Shown here: positions 20,232 to 30,856 of the stretch, piece by piece
Position numbering within the stretch: position 1 is the stretch's first letter
Layout of the letters: each line of letters starts with the position of its first letter
NCBI RefSeq assembly: GCF_026151205.1
Contig: NC_087073.1
Coordinates: forward strand, 6,407,001 to 6,471,000
Length of the DNA: 64,000 nucleotides
Direction: 5' to 3'
DNA from: Bolinopsis microptera
Lineage: Eukaryota; Ctenophora; Tentaculata; Lobata; Bolinopsidae
The notes under the pieces: generated by a model
Database searches by the model: none
Seen by the model: the letters and a program-made list of their open reading frames with translations, nothing else
Told to the model about the DNA's origin: nothing
Program-made: the position numbers and the translations under genes

Positions 20232-21164
20232 CTAAAACTCCTCACAAGAAAGTTCAATAAAATAACCATCAGGATCGTTAAGATGTGCCACATTTCCATC
20301 CTTGGTCACACTCACTCCCTTACCCTTGGATATCTCCTCAAACCTCTGCCGACTTACCTGCAGACTAATACCCACGTGACCAAGTCTAAGACTCTCCTCC
20401 CCCTGATCATCCCCAGTTTGATAGGAGAAGGTTGAAGGTAGGTTGTGCCTGTGTTGGATCTCAATCTGACAGAAGGGTCTCTGATAGAGCCACTCTCTGT
20501 TCTCCACTGCTGACACGTCTTTGTTGGGCGGGTGTTCCGTTGTGTACGCAAAGAAGTACAGAGTAAACGGATACTTGTTACCTGGTACTTCAGTACAAAC
20601 TAGCTTCATGCCCAACACTTCTGTGTAAAAATGACACGTTTTCTCAGCGTCAGTGCATCTGATGGTTATTTGTCCTACAGCCGGGTGGTACGGCTGCTTC
20701 AAAGGAGCAACCTTCTCACCTCTCATCGGTTTAAAGTTGTCCTCGAACGTCTCCTGGAGGAGCTCTATACCATAACCTTGTGGGTCTCGGAGCGAGGTTA
20801 GAAAACCAACATCAACAAACTGACCACCTGTTTTAACATGTATTCCATGTTCCTTGAAACACTGAACTGCTCTGTTAACGTCCTGGAGCACTATACCTAT
20901 CTTCCAGTACCCTGGATCCTGGTAGTCTCCAGCACTGAACTTGTCCTCGTCACCCACGAAGCATACTCCAGTGGGGGTATAGGAGGGATGTTTCTGTTTG
21001 TAGGAAAATATGTGGAGTTTACCATCTGTACAGTAAGGGTAGTTTTCAGTGGAAACAGGCTGACAAACGTAGTCCATGCCACAGATTTTGGTGTAGAATT
21101 GAATGACAGCGGGGACCAACTCTACTTTTAACCTCAGGATGTTGTGTCGGATGTGACACGTCAT
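20232..21164 (-). CDS. Two-domain glyoxalase-I-like (VOC) protein
   Basis: A single-exon frame of 310 residues with two vicinal-oxygen-chelate domains. The C-terminal domain (about 158-310) resembles lactoylglutathione lyase: Q165 in VGQITIR, E235 in CQIEIQ, H263 in GHVGIS and E304 in YFIELS occupy the four metal-ligand positions of glyoxalase I, and FTLYFFAY matches the family's SLYFLAY strand. Glyoxalase I isomerises the glutathione hemithioacetal of methylglyoxal in the cytosol. The N-terminal domain (about 4-142) keeps the fold (LRLKVELVPAVIQFYTKICG, DPQGYGIEL) but has H7 and K88 at the equivalents of the Gln and His ligands, so it probably lacks a full metal site of its own. Activity and substrate are inferred. 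The start ATG follows an AT-rich 5' flank and no upstream exon is needed. Confidence 0.85.
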   Translation of the reverse strand: MTCHIRHNILRLKVELVPAVIQFYTKICGMDYVCQPVSTENYPYCTDGKLHIFSYKQKHPSYTPTGVCFVGDEDKFSAGDYQDPGYWKIGIVLQDVNRAVQCFKEHGIHVKTGGQFVDVGFLTSLRDPQGYGIELLQETFEDNFKPMRGEKVAPLKQPYHPAVGQITIRCTDAEKTCHFYTEVLGMKLVCTEVPGNKYPFTLYFFAYTTEHPPNKDVSAVENREWLYQRPFCQIEIQHRHNLPSTFSYQTGDDQGEESLRLGHVGISLQVSRQRFEEISKGKGVSVTKDGNVAHLNDPDGYFIELSCEEF

Positions 21165-22568
21165 GATCTGATGTCAGGTGAGCGATTAGGCACGATAATA
21201 ATATAACATCAATTATAACCACTACCCTTTAAAGGTTTCAGCAGAGTTCTTAGCTCAATATTTCGGGAAAAAATATTTAACCTCCCAACTAATGGTAAAT
21301 TCTGGTGAATTTTCGACGTTAGTATTCGGAACGAACAATTAGTATTGTAATTCGTGGTAATTGGCATTGTATGGAATGTGAAGTAGACAATGAAACAAAA
21401 AATATAGAATTGGAATTATAGTTTCAATAATATGATCTATAGCTATCAGATTATAAACATAGCTACCAGATATATTACCTTTCGGCCTTCATAATTCATG
21501 TTTCATTATATTAGGTATTAATTATATAATTTGATATTGATAAATAACACATTACATCTATAACATTATCCTAAATTAAAACTTAATCATACGATACTAT
21601 TGTGTTATGCGCACAATTTTGAATATAAAGAAAGAAGTAACATTATAAATATAAAAAGCACAAATATGAGGATATTCGACTTGCAGGGTGTGGGGGAAAT
21701 GAACATCAGAGCTCGAAAGATCTCCGCGTTCAGTTGATACTATGAACTTGATTAGAATTTAATTGCAATCATACTGTATTTCGAATGTTTTACGTAAGAT
21801 CCCATGACATTTGTGACAAAAACTTTAAGGTACAGCTGTAGCGAAATTTTTACGTTCAAAAGTCAGTTTTTCGTCCAAAAATATTCTGAATACTGCATAA
21901 TTTTCATATTAAAACCATAATATTTTTAAAATATCTTAACTTAAAGAAGTAAGAAAATAAATCATAAATTTCCTAAGCCATCACCTTCTTCTCGGGCATG
22001 GATCCGTTAAAAGTAAGCACAAACTATTTATTTCAAGCTTTTAGATTTATGAAATTGCTGATGGCACAACAAAAGTTACTTCAGAATGGATACAAATTAT
22101 AGATCATTAACTGCGGTTAACTAGCCACACATCTAATTGTATCTGAACTTGTATGAGGACGTGAACTGTAAGAGGACGTGAACAGAGCCTCACCAGCCAA
22201 ACCAAACCAACAGAGGTATTTACAACAACTTAATGTAACACAATGCGGAGTTAATGACGACAAACTAAATCAGATAATTAGATTGAAACAGTTAGTTAAA
22301 TAAGAGATCATGGTTGAGGTATGCAAGTTTCTAATACTGTTTCACATTAACGGAATGTCTATTTGATGGTACATAGTGGTAACGAAATGTATTTGAAATA
22401 CATTTGCCATCAGTTCACTTTCCATCGTGTCTTGTGATATCAGAGCGCCGGGAATGAATTAAAATTAAAATAAACAGAAACAAAAATAAAGTAATAAACT
22501 GGTGGGATATCTGTCCAGTAGTGACAGGGGCAGAAGTGACAAAACTCGTAGAGATTCGGAGCTGGAGT
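21165..22568. other. Intergenic, nothing recognised
   Basis: AT-rich sequence between the glyoxalase-like gene and the chromodomain gene. No exon, repeat array or RNA gene could be supported. The bases next to 22569 would be the 3' UTR of the minus-strand chromodomain gene. Confidence 0.4.
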
Positions 22569-24894
22569 TTACGTCGAAGATGCAGATTCTGCAGCCTGCT
22601 GTTTGGAATAGTACAGGAACACGAATATTCCAACGGGTAGTGTCAGTAGGATGAATTTCAGGATCTCTTTCCACATCGCTATGATTCTGCAGGGTTATGT
22701 GGAGTTAATTTATAATTCCTAATTTCTAGTTTACAATAGATTTGAGGAGTTAAACCAGCACGGATGATTTCGTAATTTTATTTCAGCCTTAAAACTGAAC
22801 AACAAGACGTGTAAGTTTACTTGTTCTGCTGTTTTCTCCAGCTCCACATCGTACAGTTCCTGGTGAGGAAACATCTTTACCGTCTCCTCTACAATTCGTA
22901 TCCTCTTTCTCACCCGTTTGGGGGTACCTCCTAGAGTGTCCTCTTCCTGACACACGAGACAATAATGAGTTATGAGTTATGAGTTACTGAGTTAATAAGT
23001 TACTGAGTTAATAAGTTAATGAGTTAATGAGTTACTGAGTTAATGAGTTAATGAGTTAATGAGTTAATGAGTTAATGAGTTAATGAGTTATTTTTGTTGA
23101 CATAGCACCGTCATAAAGTGGTGAATATTCATTATTCAGTGTTACAATCTTGTTAAGAACTAGGTGATTCTCTCGTACGTGTTATTCTCTAGTCGCTTTC
23201 TCGTACGTGTGCAGTTTTACTTAAATTTTTCTTAATATGCAAACAAAGTTTCTGCGCAGTTCGCTTCAAAGCTTCAAGTGCTAGCTTTTTTTGATAGATC
23301 CTATTCTTTAAAAAACGATTTTTGTGGGCCTTGTGAGTTGTGCTTTACACCAAATCCGCATGGCTCATCAAACACTTAATAATTTATAATCAACTGATAA
23401 GCTATCCGATCACTATGACAACCTGACCGATGAGCGTGGCATATTTTCACTGGCATCGAGATAGCTCAAGTTAAGTGAACTTGAATTACCGTAAACCTCG
23501 TGAACGGTGAAGTGTAATGGTAACATGATCATTGATAACATGACACGACTAAATCAAGTTAAACAATGTAGGATCTTTTGTGTGATCGATGTAAACTAGA
23601 TCTGAGAGGATGCAATTTAACTTATGCCTAAGAAGCATGGCAGATCAAAATGATTACAATTTTTAAATTATCCAGTCAGCAGAAAAGTATTTTCAGAATC
23701 TGAAAGAAGTATATTATTATTTACCTCAGAGAAGAGAACAGACTGCACTTCAGGAGTATTCGGGACATTCAGGGGTGCGAGAGGGGCGGAAACTGGAGAT
23801 TTTACTGTGTTAGAAAGTAAAAGTACATAGGAGGAAGTGGAGTAATACATCGGCAGTGACGTAAAAACATTGTACAAACAAAGCATGTAGGCAAAGACTC
23901 AATATAAAGAATTAACATTAATAAAATTAATTATAGAACAAACATAAGCCCACTGCACTGGACAAACCTTCTCTCTCCGGAGTATCGTCTCTGCTCGCTG
24001 GTACAGGAGGGGTACCAGTCCTGGACAAAGGATCCGGGGTGCTCTCTCTAGAATCACCCTTCCTCAGCCAGTACTGGGTACTCCCTCTAGTTGTCTTCTG
24101 GTGCCACCTGGCCAGCCAGCTACTAGCCACCTTCTCCACTCCTCCGTTAGCCTTGTCTGCTCCGTTCTCTCTGTTCTCCTCGTCGTCAGATTGTGCAAGG
24201 GAGGAGAGCACTTTGAGGAGGGCGTCGTTTGGGTAGTTCTCCTCGAGGAAGAGTCTGAGTGCGTCAGAAGCTCCACTCAGGTTGGCAACAGGTTCCTGGG
24301 TAATGTCTCCGTCTTTCCAGTGCACTTCGTAAAGGTGTTCTAACCCATCTGGGGCTTCTTTTCTGGACGTGATTTTCAATACCTGCAGACGGAGAACGAA
24401 GTTAGAATTTTATCATGACCGGAAATTTTGATATAGGAGAATTGGTCGTTCTCTGATTTACTTTAAAATCAAACCTCTTTACCAGCTCAAACCAGAAAGT
24501 AAGAAATATCTCGCCTGGTTGGAACTTAAATACCAAATACTAAAATACAGTTATTTTTTGGTACTGCACGTTACAGTAGATGGTTCCTTACCTAATGTTC
24601 ATTTAAAAGACTAGATTGTGATGTACGCCTTTCATCCAAATATTTTATTACTTTATTATAAAATTTTATCAACGTTTATGAAGTCCTCTGTTCACATGCA
24701 ACAATCGTGCAAAATACCTGACCCAACTCCCAAGCTCAATTATTACGTCTTAGTGACTGAATGACTTAGAATTCCACAAAATAAATCTAATAGAAAAGTC
24801 TCGAATGACTACTGACCTCAAATTCCTGGGAATCCGGCTTATTATAGTCGACCACATCTTCTACAACCTCCATAGCATCTAGTACCTCTGTCAT
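22569..24894 (-). CDS. Chromodomain protein, possible C-terminal membrane anchor
   Basis: Exons 24894-24817, 24382-23968, 23804-23725 and 22946-22821 chain in phase. The N terminus is acidic, then QEFEVLKI joins LYEVHWKDGD, QEPVANL and ALRLFLEEN, the three-strand plus helix pattern of a chromodomain (about residues 23-72). It differs from HP1 in having an acidic tract in place of the usual WKGY loop and no second aromatic at the WEP position (QEP). Downstream are Ser/Pro-rich and basic stretches (PKRVRKRIRI). A last exon from about 22686 contains, from an ATG at 22676, a 35-residue frame MWKEILKFILLTLPVGIFVF that ends soon after; this looks like a tail anchor, but the phase-0 junction I read would enter a different, 72-residue frame. 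The C terminus is therefore unresolved. A methyl-lysine reader tethered to the nuclear membrane would fit but is inference. Confidence 0.65.
22965..23093. repeat. 8-bp tandem array (GAGTTAAT)n
   Basis: About 130 bp of GAGTTAAT units, with GAGTTACT and AAGTTAAT variants, in the intron between two exons of the chromodomain gene. Confidence 0.9.
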
Positions 24895-25176
24895 GTATCT
24901 GTTAAAGAACAACTTTTGTCAGCTTTAATTGTAACTTGGGCCTAAAACGTATGTTATTATTATCGAATTTTAATAATGCTAATTCATCGGGTATAGACTA
25001 TAGTTAATTTTAATAGGAAAAGTATTGTATCGCTGTAACCTTGACTCTTGAGAAGGCGAAAGAGTTTGCCAGTGACTGGTATTATAACTTTATAATGTAA
25101 AAGCTTGAACATCGTTTCAAAATCAGCGGAAAACTTAAGATTGAAAACTTTTCAATGTCCTGTCTAAAACACTATC

Positions 25177-25256
25177 GGTTCTTTTGCGATAGTGTAAACG
25201 CGATAGCTAGCGCCATCCAGCGCTGGATGTCGCGTTTACACTATTGCAAAAGAACC
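25177..25256. repeat. 80-bp palindrome
   Basis: GGTTCTTTTGCGATAGTGTA and AACGCGA on the left are matched, with one mismatch, by the reverse complement on the right (ending TTGCAAAAGAACC). The inner CATCCAGC/GCTGGATG pair is perfect. Only a ten-base TAGCTAGCGC interrupts the symmetry. This could be a minimal MITE or a solo inverted end. Confidence 0.85.
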
Positions 25257-25653
25257 ACGCTATCTACCAATGCAAGAGTTTTACATAAACTCGGCTGACC
25301 AACTTATTCTTTTATCTCATTGGTATTTGGTGTGAATATGTTGATTGGCTAATTTAGCTTGAGTAAACACTTTACTGTTAAGAAAATTATAGTATTAGAA
25401 GAAAGTAAAACACATCGAAATCTTAAAAAGTATAAATGGTCCCATAATCGTTAAATCGATGCACAAATAAATACAATACAATTTTCGTTATAATAAGAAT
25501 TAAGCTTCTACCAATCAATACATTAAAATTAAAACTATAAAACCCTATCATTAAAAAGACCTACAATCAAGAAGTCAATCATCTAATGGAGCTAATCATA
25601 ACTCGCCAATAAACAAAATAAAACATTTACCCATTTCCTGTCACTACGGTTTA

Positions 25654-25829
25654 ACTTGATCTTGGAGCGTGGACAGAATCCTCTCTAAATGATCTTCACT
25701 GTAGCTAGGTTTCAATCTTACTTGATAATTGTCATTCTTTTTAATTCTAAATATTACAAAAGTACAGATATCATCACCGAAAACAGCATAAAGCATATCT
25801 CCTATGCCAGTTCCATCCCCTACACATGA
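25654..25829 (-). pseudogene. Out-of-frame end of gene A second domain copy
   Basis: In the frame offset from the 26790-25820 exon, GDGTGIGDMLYAVFG, ICTFVIFRI and SEDHLERILSTL complete the second domain copy by comparison with copy 1 and with gene B. The break is at about 25825-25830 (ATTCATGTGTAGGGG). It is either a real truncation or a single-base sequence error. Confidence 0.65.
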
Positions 25830-28800
25830 ATTTGTTGTTTAACCCTCTTTATGAAAGTATGCCTCCGTTTCCATCCCTCAGCGAGAATTTTGATCACAGC
25901 AACCTTCTCATCATATTCCATTTTGTGTAGAGAAGGATTGTCCTCAACATTTATAGTGTGTGTGGAATTTATGACAATAACTTTCTTATCATCGAGGATT
26001 GTTAATCTTCTATCGTAGTCGCAGTCTAAATTAAGAACGTTGGGACTAGCATTGAGACTGCGTGGAGGTAAAGGTATTGAGGAACATGAATCGATGGAAT
26101 TACTCTGACTTGGTCTATCACATCCACTAGCAGATGCTTTATTAAGACCAGTGTTTGTCTCTATCTTAGGTTGCAGATTCTTTTTACAATGGAGCCTAGA
26201 CATAATCACTTCAAAATGATCATCAGTGTAGAAGCTTGGATGAAGTCTTATTTGAATACTTTTCTCTTTGGGAATTACTTTGAACAGTAAAAAGGTACAG
26301 ATCTTAATGCCAAAAACAGCATGAAGAATCTCTCCAAGGACACATTTTTCTGAACACAAGCATTTTTTAATCACTCTTTTTTCGAAAAGAAGTTTGTCGT
26401 TCCATCCTTTGGCGAGTAGTTTGATCACTTCAAGCTTGTCATCATACCCCATACTATGTAGATCAGGATTGTCTCTAACTTCAATACTGTGTTCATCATC
26501 AATGACAATAACTTTCTTATCATTGAGGAATGTTATAATCTTACTGTGATTCAGGATGTCAAGACTCGCACTGAGACTGGTTGAAGGTGAATTGTTAGGG
26601 GAACAAGAATCTATGTCATCACTCTGAATAATTATTGGTTTTTCAGATCCACTAGCAGACGCTTCACTAAAGTCGGCCTCTTTTGCTTTTATCTTTGGTT
26701 CCAGATTCTTCTTCGAAGAGGCAGATGGTGCTTCTAGACAGTTTGCAAATTCTTCTGGTCTACCAAAGTCACTAAATCGGATGTATCTTGCTGAAATGAA
26801 AACAGATTATTGATATGAAATTCCACATTATCTATACTAATAATCTCAATAAATTTGTGTGTGTCGTGTGTCTGCAATTTACGAATGGTTAAATCAAGAA
26901 AACGGTATGCGAAAAGAGATATGGGACTGGTTATTTTCGGTATAGACTATAGAGGTATAGTGTCGAAAAAATGATTTGAGTTTTTTAAAATCGGTCGGTG
27001 GTAAGTGGTTTAATTGATCATTTTTGTATCCAAATGTGACACTAAAGTGTCTCACGTTCTCTCCCTCTCTCTCTCGCTCTCTCTCCCCTCATAACAGAGT
27101 TGCTATATAATTAGGTAATTTGGCAGTGGAAACTTGACCTCAAGATTGCCTGTCAAGTATTACTATTAGATACATTCAGAGGGGCACTCAGAATTAAATT
27201 GCGGTCTGTTTAGACTGAGCGAGTTCATACTTTCGCACCGTTTTAACTACGAAAATGTAATGCGTGTTTTCGAATAAAATAATAGGGATAATAGGCGGGT
27301 TTGTACTTTTGCATTCCAACTGCGATAGTGAAGTCCCGGCCGTAATTGCGATGCTCTAGAAAATGAACTGGTGCTTTGAAAATCAGGGCAAATCATTGCT
27401 TAGGCCCAAATCATTCATAGCATGATCTACAAATTTAGTAAACCGATGGCAAACAGAAGTAAATAGTATACTCACGCATTTTACATTCATAAGTGTGCTT
27501 CTCATTCTGGTTTAAATCATTGGTAAAGCTAGGACCATTTCTAGGTGAGTTGATAGTGTCTGAAGGATGATTAGGACTAGTATCCACACTTTCATCTCCA
27601 TCCTCAGGTATTTTAACAGTTTCGTTATCACAGCAAGCTTGAGGAAGTTTTTCAGACTGATTTTGTGATGTGATTAAGTCACTTTCAGGTGATTTGATAT
27701 TGTTTAAAGGAAGATTAGGACAAGAATTCACATTTTTATCTGCATTCTCGGATATTTCTTTAGTAACTTCAGAGGGCTGTAAAGATTCAATATGGTCTGA
27801 TTTTGCTGATTCCAAATTATTTTTAATCGAAATAAACGAATTAGGTGGAACTTGCTCCAGAGGTTTTTGAGAAACTGTGTTCATCAGTTTCGGTGAGAGT
27901 CGGACTGTGAAAGCTTCATCTTTAGTTATTTTCAAGATTTTCTCCTCTGATTCCACAGCCTGATCAGCCACTATTTCGAGATCATCAACACTACGATAAC
28001 TTGAAGAAGTCTTTTGGGGCAATGTGGTGCCACATTGAGGTGACTCAGCTTTACTGGATTTAAATGAAAGAAATGAATTAGGTGATTGTTTCTCTGAAAC
28101 TTCATCCACATTTCTTAGTTCCTGTGATATCTTTTTCAGTTCATTCACAAATTCTTCAGTTTGAGGAGCGGTGGATGGAACTTGGTCATGTGTACTTACT
28201 GATGATGATGATGAATTAAAAACAGTCCTCCCTCTTTTAAACACTTGGACAGGACTTTCTGATGTGGTCTGATTGGTGATTGATGATCCAGCAAGGTCAG
28301 TTCTGGGATCAGCTCGAGGTATTACAGGAGTGGAAGCATTATTTTGAGAAACAACAAAAACACCTGACTCGCTTACTGACGAATGGTTGTTGGGTTTTCG
28401 TAGTTGTGGATTTCCGTATGGAGCTGTATTGTCTGAAAAATCGGAAGTTAAGATTACAAAAGAAGTAAGAACACAAGAGAAAATGTTGTAATTGATTTTT
28501 AATTTTGAACCTGTAAAGCAAACAAGACACGATAAACTGTTTAACATTGGAAAATTTAATTTGAAAAATGTTTAGTTTCAAAAGATGAAAGGCACCTACA
28601 TGATGCATAATTCAGAGTAGATCGGGCATTCGATAAGAGTTCGGAGCTGATTGAAAAGGAGTGTATGATTCTTTCTAACTCATCAGAGGGAGGGAGGTTG
28701 AACAAATCGAGGTTACCCAAGCTATTAAGAAACAACTTCTCCAGCTCCGCGGCCACAAAATCATGTTTATCAAATCGCAGTTGCCTGTAAAATTATCAGA

Positions 28801-28969
28801 TTAAAGAGTTGTAAATTGCATTCGTCATCATCCTACCGATAATTTTAAACAATATGGAATAGATTATCATTTATTAAAATTGGTGGAGTAATTCTAAAAA
28901 ACTGCATTCCCCAACTGACCTTATTATAAGGAAGTAAGTTATTCTCTTCGATGTAACGAAACGGACCAT
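25820..28969 (-). CDS. Gene A: unrecognised protein with duplicated C-terminal domain
   Basis: Exons 28969-28920, 28784-28600, 28432-27476 and 26790-25820 join in phase (720 residues to the first stop). The N terminus MVRFVTSKRITYFLIIRQLR, then a helical region (ELEKLFLNSLGNLDLFNLPP), is shared with gene B. The large middle exon is Ser/Asn/Glu-rich and likely disordered. The C-terminal exon has two tandem copies of a roughly 95-residue domain: DNPDLHSM, YDDKLEVIKLLAKGW, FEKRV, LGEILHAVFG, strands, then HFEVIMSRL. The second copy goes out of frame at RVKQQIHV; one frame over it continues (GIGDMLYAVFG) to a stop at 25654-25656, so there is a one-base frameshift or assembly error. I do not know the family. 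The closest relative is gene B, 13 kb upstream on the same strand. Confidence 0.7.
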
Positions 28970-29509
28970 GGTGTATCATGAATATCTTAGGATCATTGCC
29001 CTATATGACAGGAGAGGTCACTTAAAGAAGAACAAATGAAATCTCATGCTCAAAAATGTAAGGTGGTTCCAGTCGCACTACTAAGAAAAGGCCTACATGA
29101 AATTTTCAACAAAATCTTCTCTTGTACAAATGTTTTTCTAGAAACTTGATGGAGCTGTGGCCGCCCTCTTTCTGAAACTCTAATTAAATAAACCAGAAAC
29201 TTATTCCTCCAATAAAGTGGACCAAGTGACAAAACTGTTTGAGCTGTAAGTGGAACCATCCCGTAGAGTACCTAATGATGCTGCGAGATTTGAGAAAGAT
29301 TCTTTAACTCAGACCTATTACTTTTCTATGTCTTGAGTAAAGTTACCCACTAACCAGCTAAATAAAACTTCACAAAATTTTCGTAGGAGATTGTATCCCC
29401 ACAGCACTCAGATTGTAGAGGGTAGCAAATCATAAGCCTTACAAACTGCAGCAGTCTAGAAATTACACCTTCCTCTATACAAGCTATCTACTCGCTTTCA
29501 ACGAGGAGT

Positions 29510-29745
29510 GGAACTACTAGAGACTGTCAACGCACTCGGATCCACTAACACTCTAGAGATCCGATGAATTGCAGCACACATCGGATTGTGGGGGAAAGAA
29601 AAAGCAGATGAGTTGGCCAAGCTTGGCACAACCAGCGAATCCACTTTGAACTTGAAGTGTCCAATTCCACAATCTTCCATTAAACATCTGATCGACAACA
29701 AATTTCACAAGACTGAATTAGGAAACATGGATAACTGATGGTCCC
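29510..29745 (+). pseudogene. RNase H domain fragment of a non-LTR retrotransposon
   Basis: The frame LETVNALGSTNTLEIR-stop-IAAHIGLWGKEKADELAKLG contains the RNase H C-terminal signature (W-I-x-A-H-x-G-x-x-G-N-E-x-A-D-x-L-A). The expected Trp codon before IAAH is TGA instead of TGG. It ends at a stop near 29736. Neither the reverse transcriptase nor the ends of the element can be read. Confidence 0.7.
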
Positions 29746-30092
29746 AGACACACCAAAATGACACTCGGTCGCAAACAGGACAACATCATCAAAAATAGAA
29801 ATTACACCTTTTTACTGAAGGGTGAAATAGAACCAAAAAGTGCAAGTTTTATCTTCTTAAAGAATGGAATGGCCTTTCTAGCAAAATTGAATAACTGGCT
29901 AGCAAAATCGTTTTAGATATAAATTGCTTGAACATATAATTATCAAAAATCAGACTTTTAACTTTCAGATAAACTAGATGAAAATGCCAATGAAACGTCG
30001 TTATCATATTAAATTTGAATTCAAAATATAATACTGTTACAGGAAACATTTATTCAACCAACAACAAACATGTATTAAAAGTATTCATATAA

Positions 30093-30272
30093 GTTTCATA
30101 AAATAACTTCCTCATAAAAACCCATATTTCATAAAATGCTAAGTTCTTATGTACATGTTCATTGTTCATGAGTCGCTTTAGATGCAATGGTTTGAACTGA
30201 ATCCTTGGATTTTTAATTCTTTTTGGCTATTAAGCGATGTATAAATTTCTAGTCATTATTATTATTATTATG
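30093..30272 (+). mobile_element. LINE 3' end, copy 1
   Basis: AAGTTCTTATGTACATGTT, CATGAGTCGCTTTAGATG, TTGAACTGAATC and AAGCGATGTATAAATT, ending in (ATT)n, match the 3' end of the LINE at 59440-59738 in the same order. Only the 3' untranslated part is present, as expected for 5'-truncated insertion. Confidence 0.75.
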
Positions 30273-30856
30273 TGACTTATGACCATGACCCAAGGTAAGT
30301 GCAGGTTGTGCAATAATTGTTGATTACTCTAGAACACTGATTCGAAATTCCAAATCAAAATGCAAAACGGTGACAGCAGCTCCAAAAGCTACTCTTTTTT
30401 AAAACGAAGATGGAGTTTTGCCCTGATATGAAATTTAAACACAGATTTTAAAGCACCATAGTTAATGACCCAAATCGTTATCTAAGAAATTCTTTAGTTG
30501 CAAGGCAAGTTATTAAAAAAACGTTACTTTGTAATTTTTTGGTGATGAATGAACTTAAGGAGCAACGGATAAGCACTCCCCGAAATTTTTCAGTAACATT
30601 TTGAAATAATGAACCTGCCTATTATTGTACAATATATTTAATAATCTATGCCCGTTGCTAGAACAATACAATAACTTATATACTATATTATGAAATACAA
30701 ATTTATTAAGCATAGTACGGTTAATGGTTATGAACGTCATCATAATTATAACGTTAATAATGTGCAGATTCGCATACATATTTAATCACAATGTTAAAAA
30801 TACAATGGTTTTTGAAAACCCATTTTTCATAACAGACATGAGTCTCTTTCTCATCA

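Noticed and set aside
20838-21131. Plus-strand ORF opposite the glyoxalase-like gene
   Set aside because: Antisense shadow of a well-supported coding frame.
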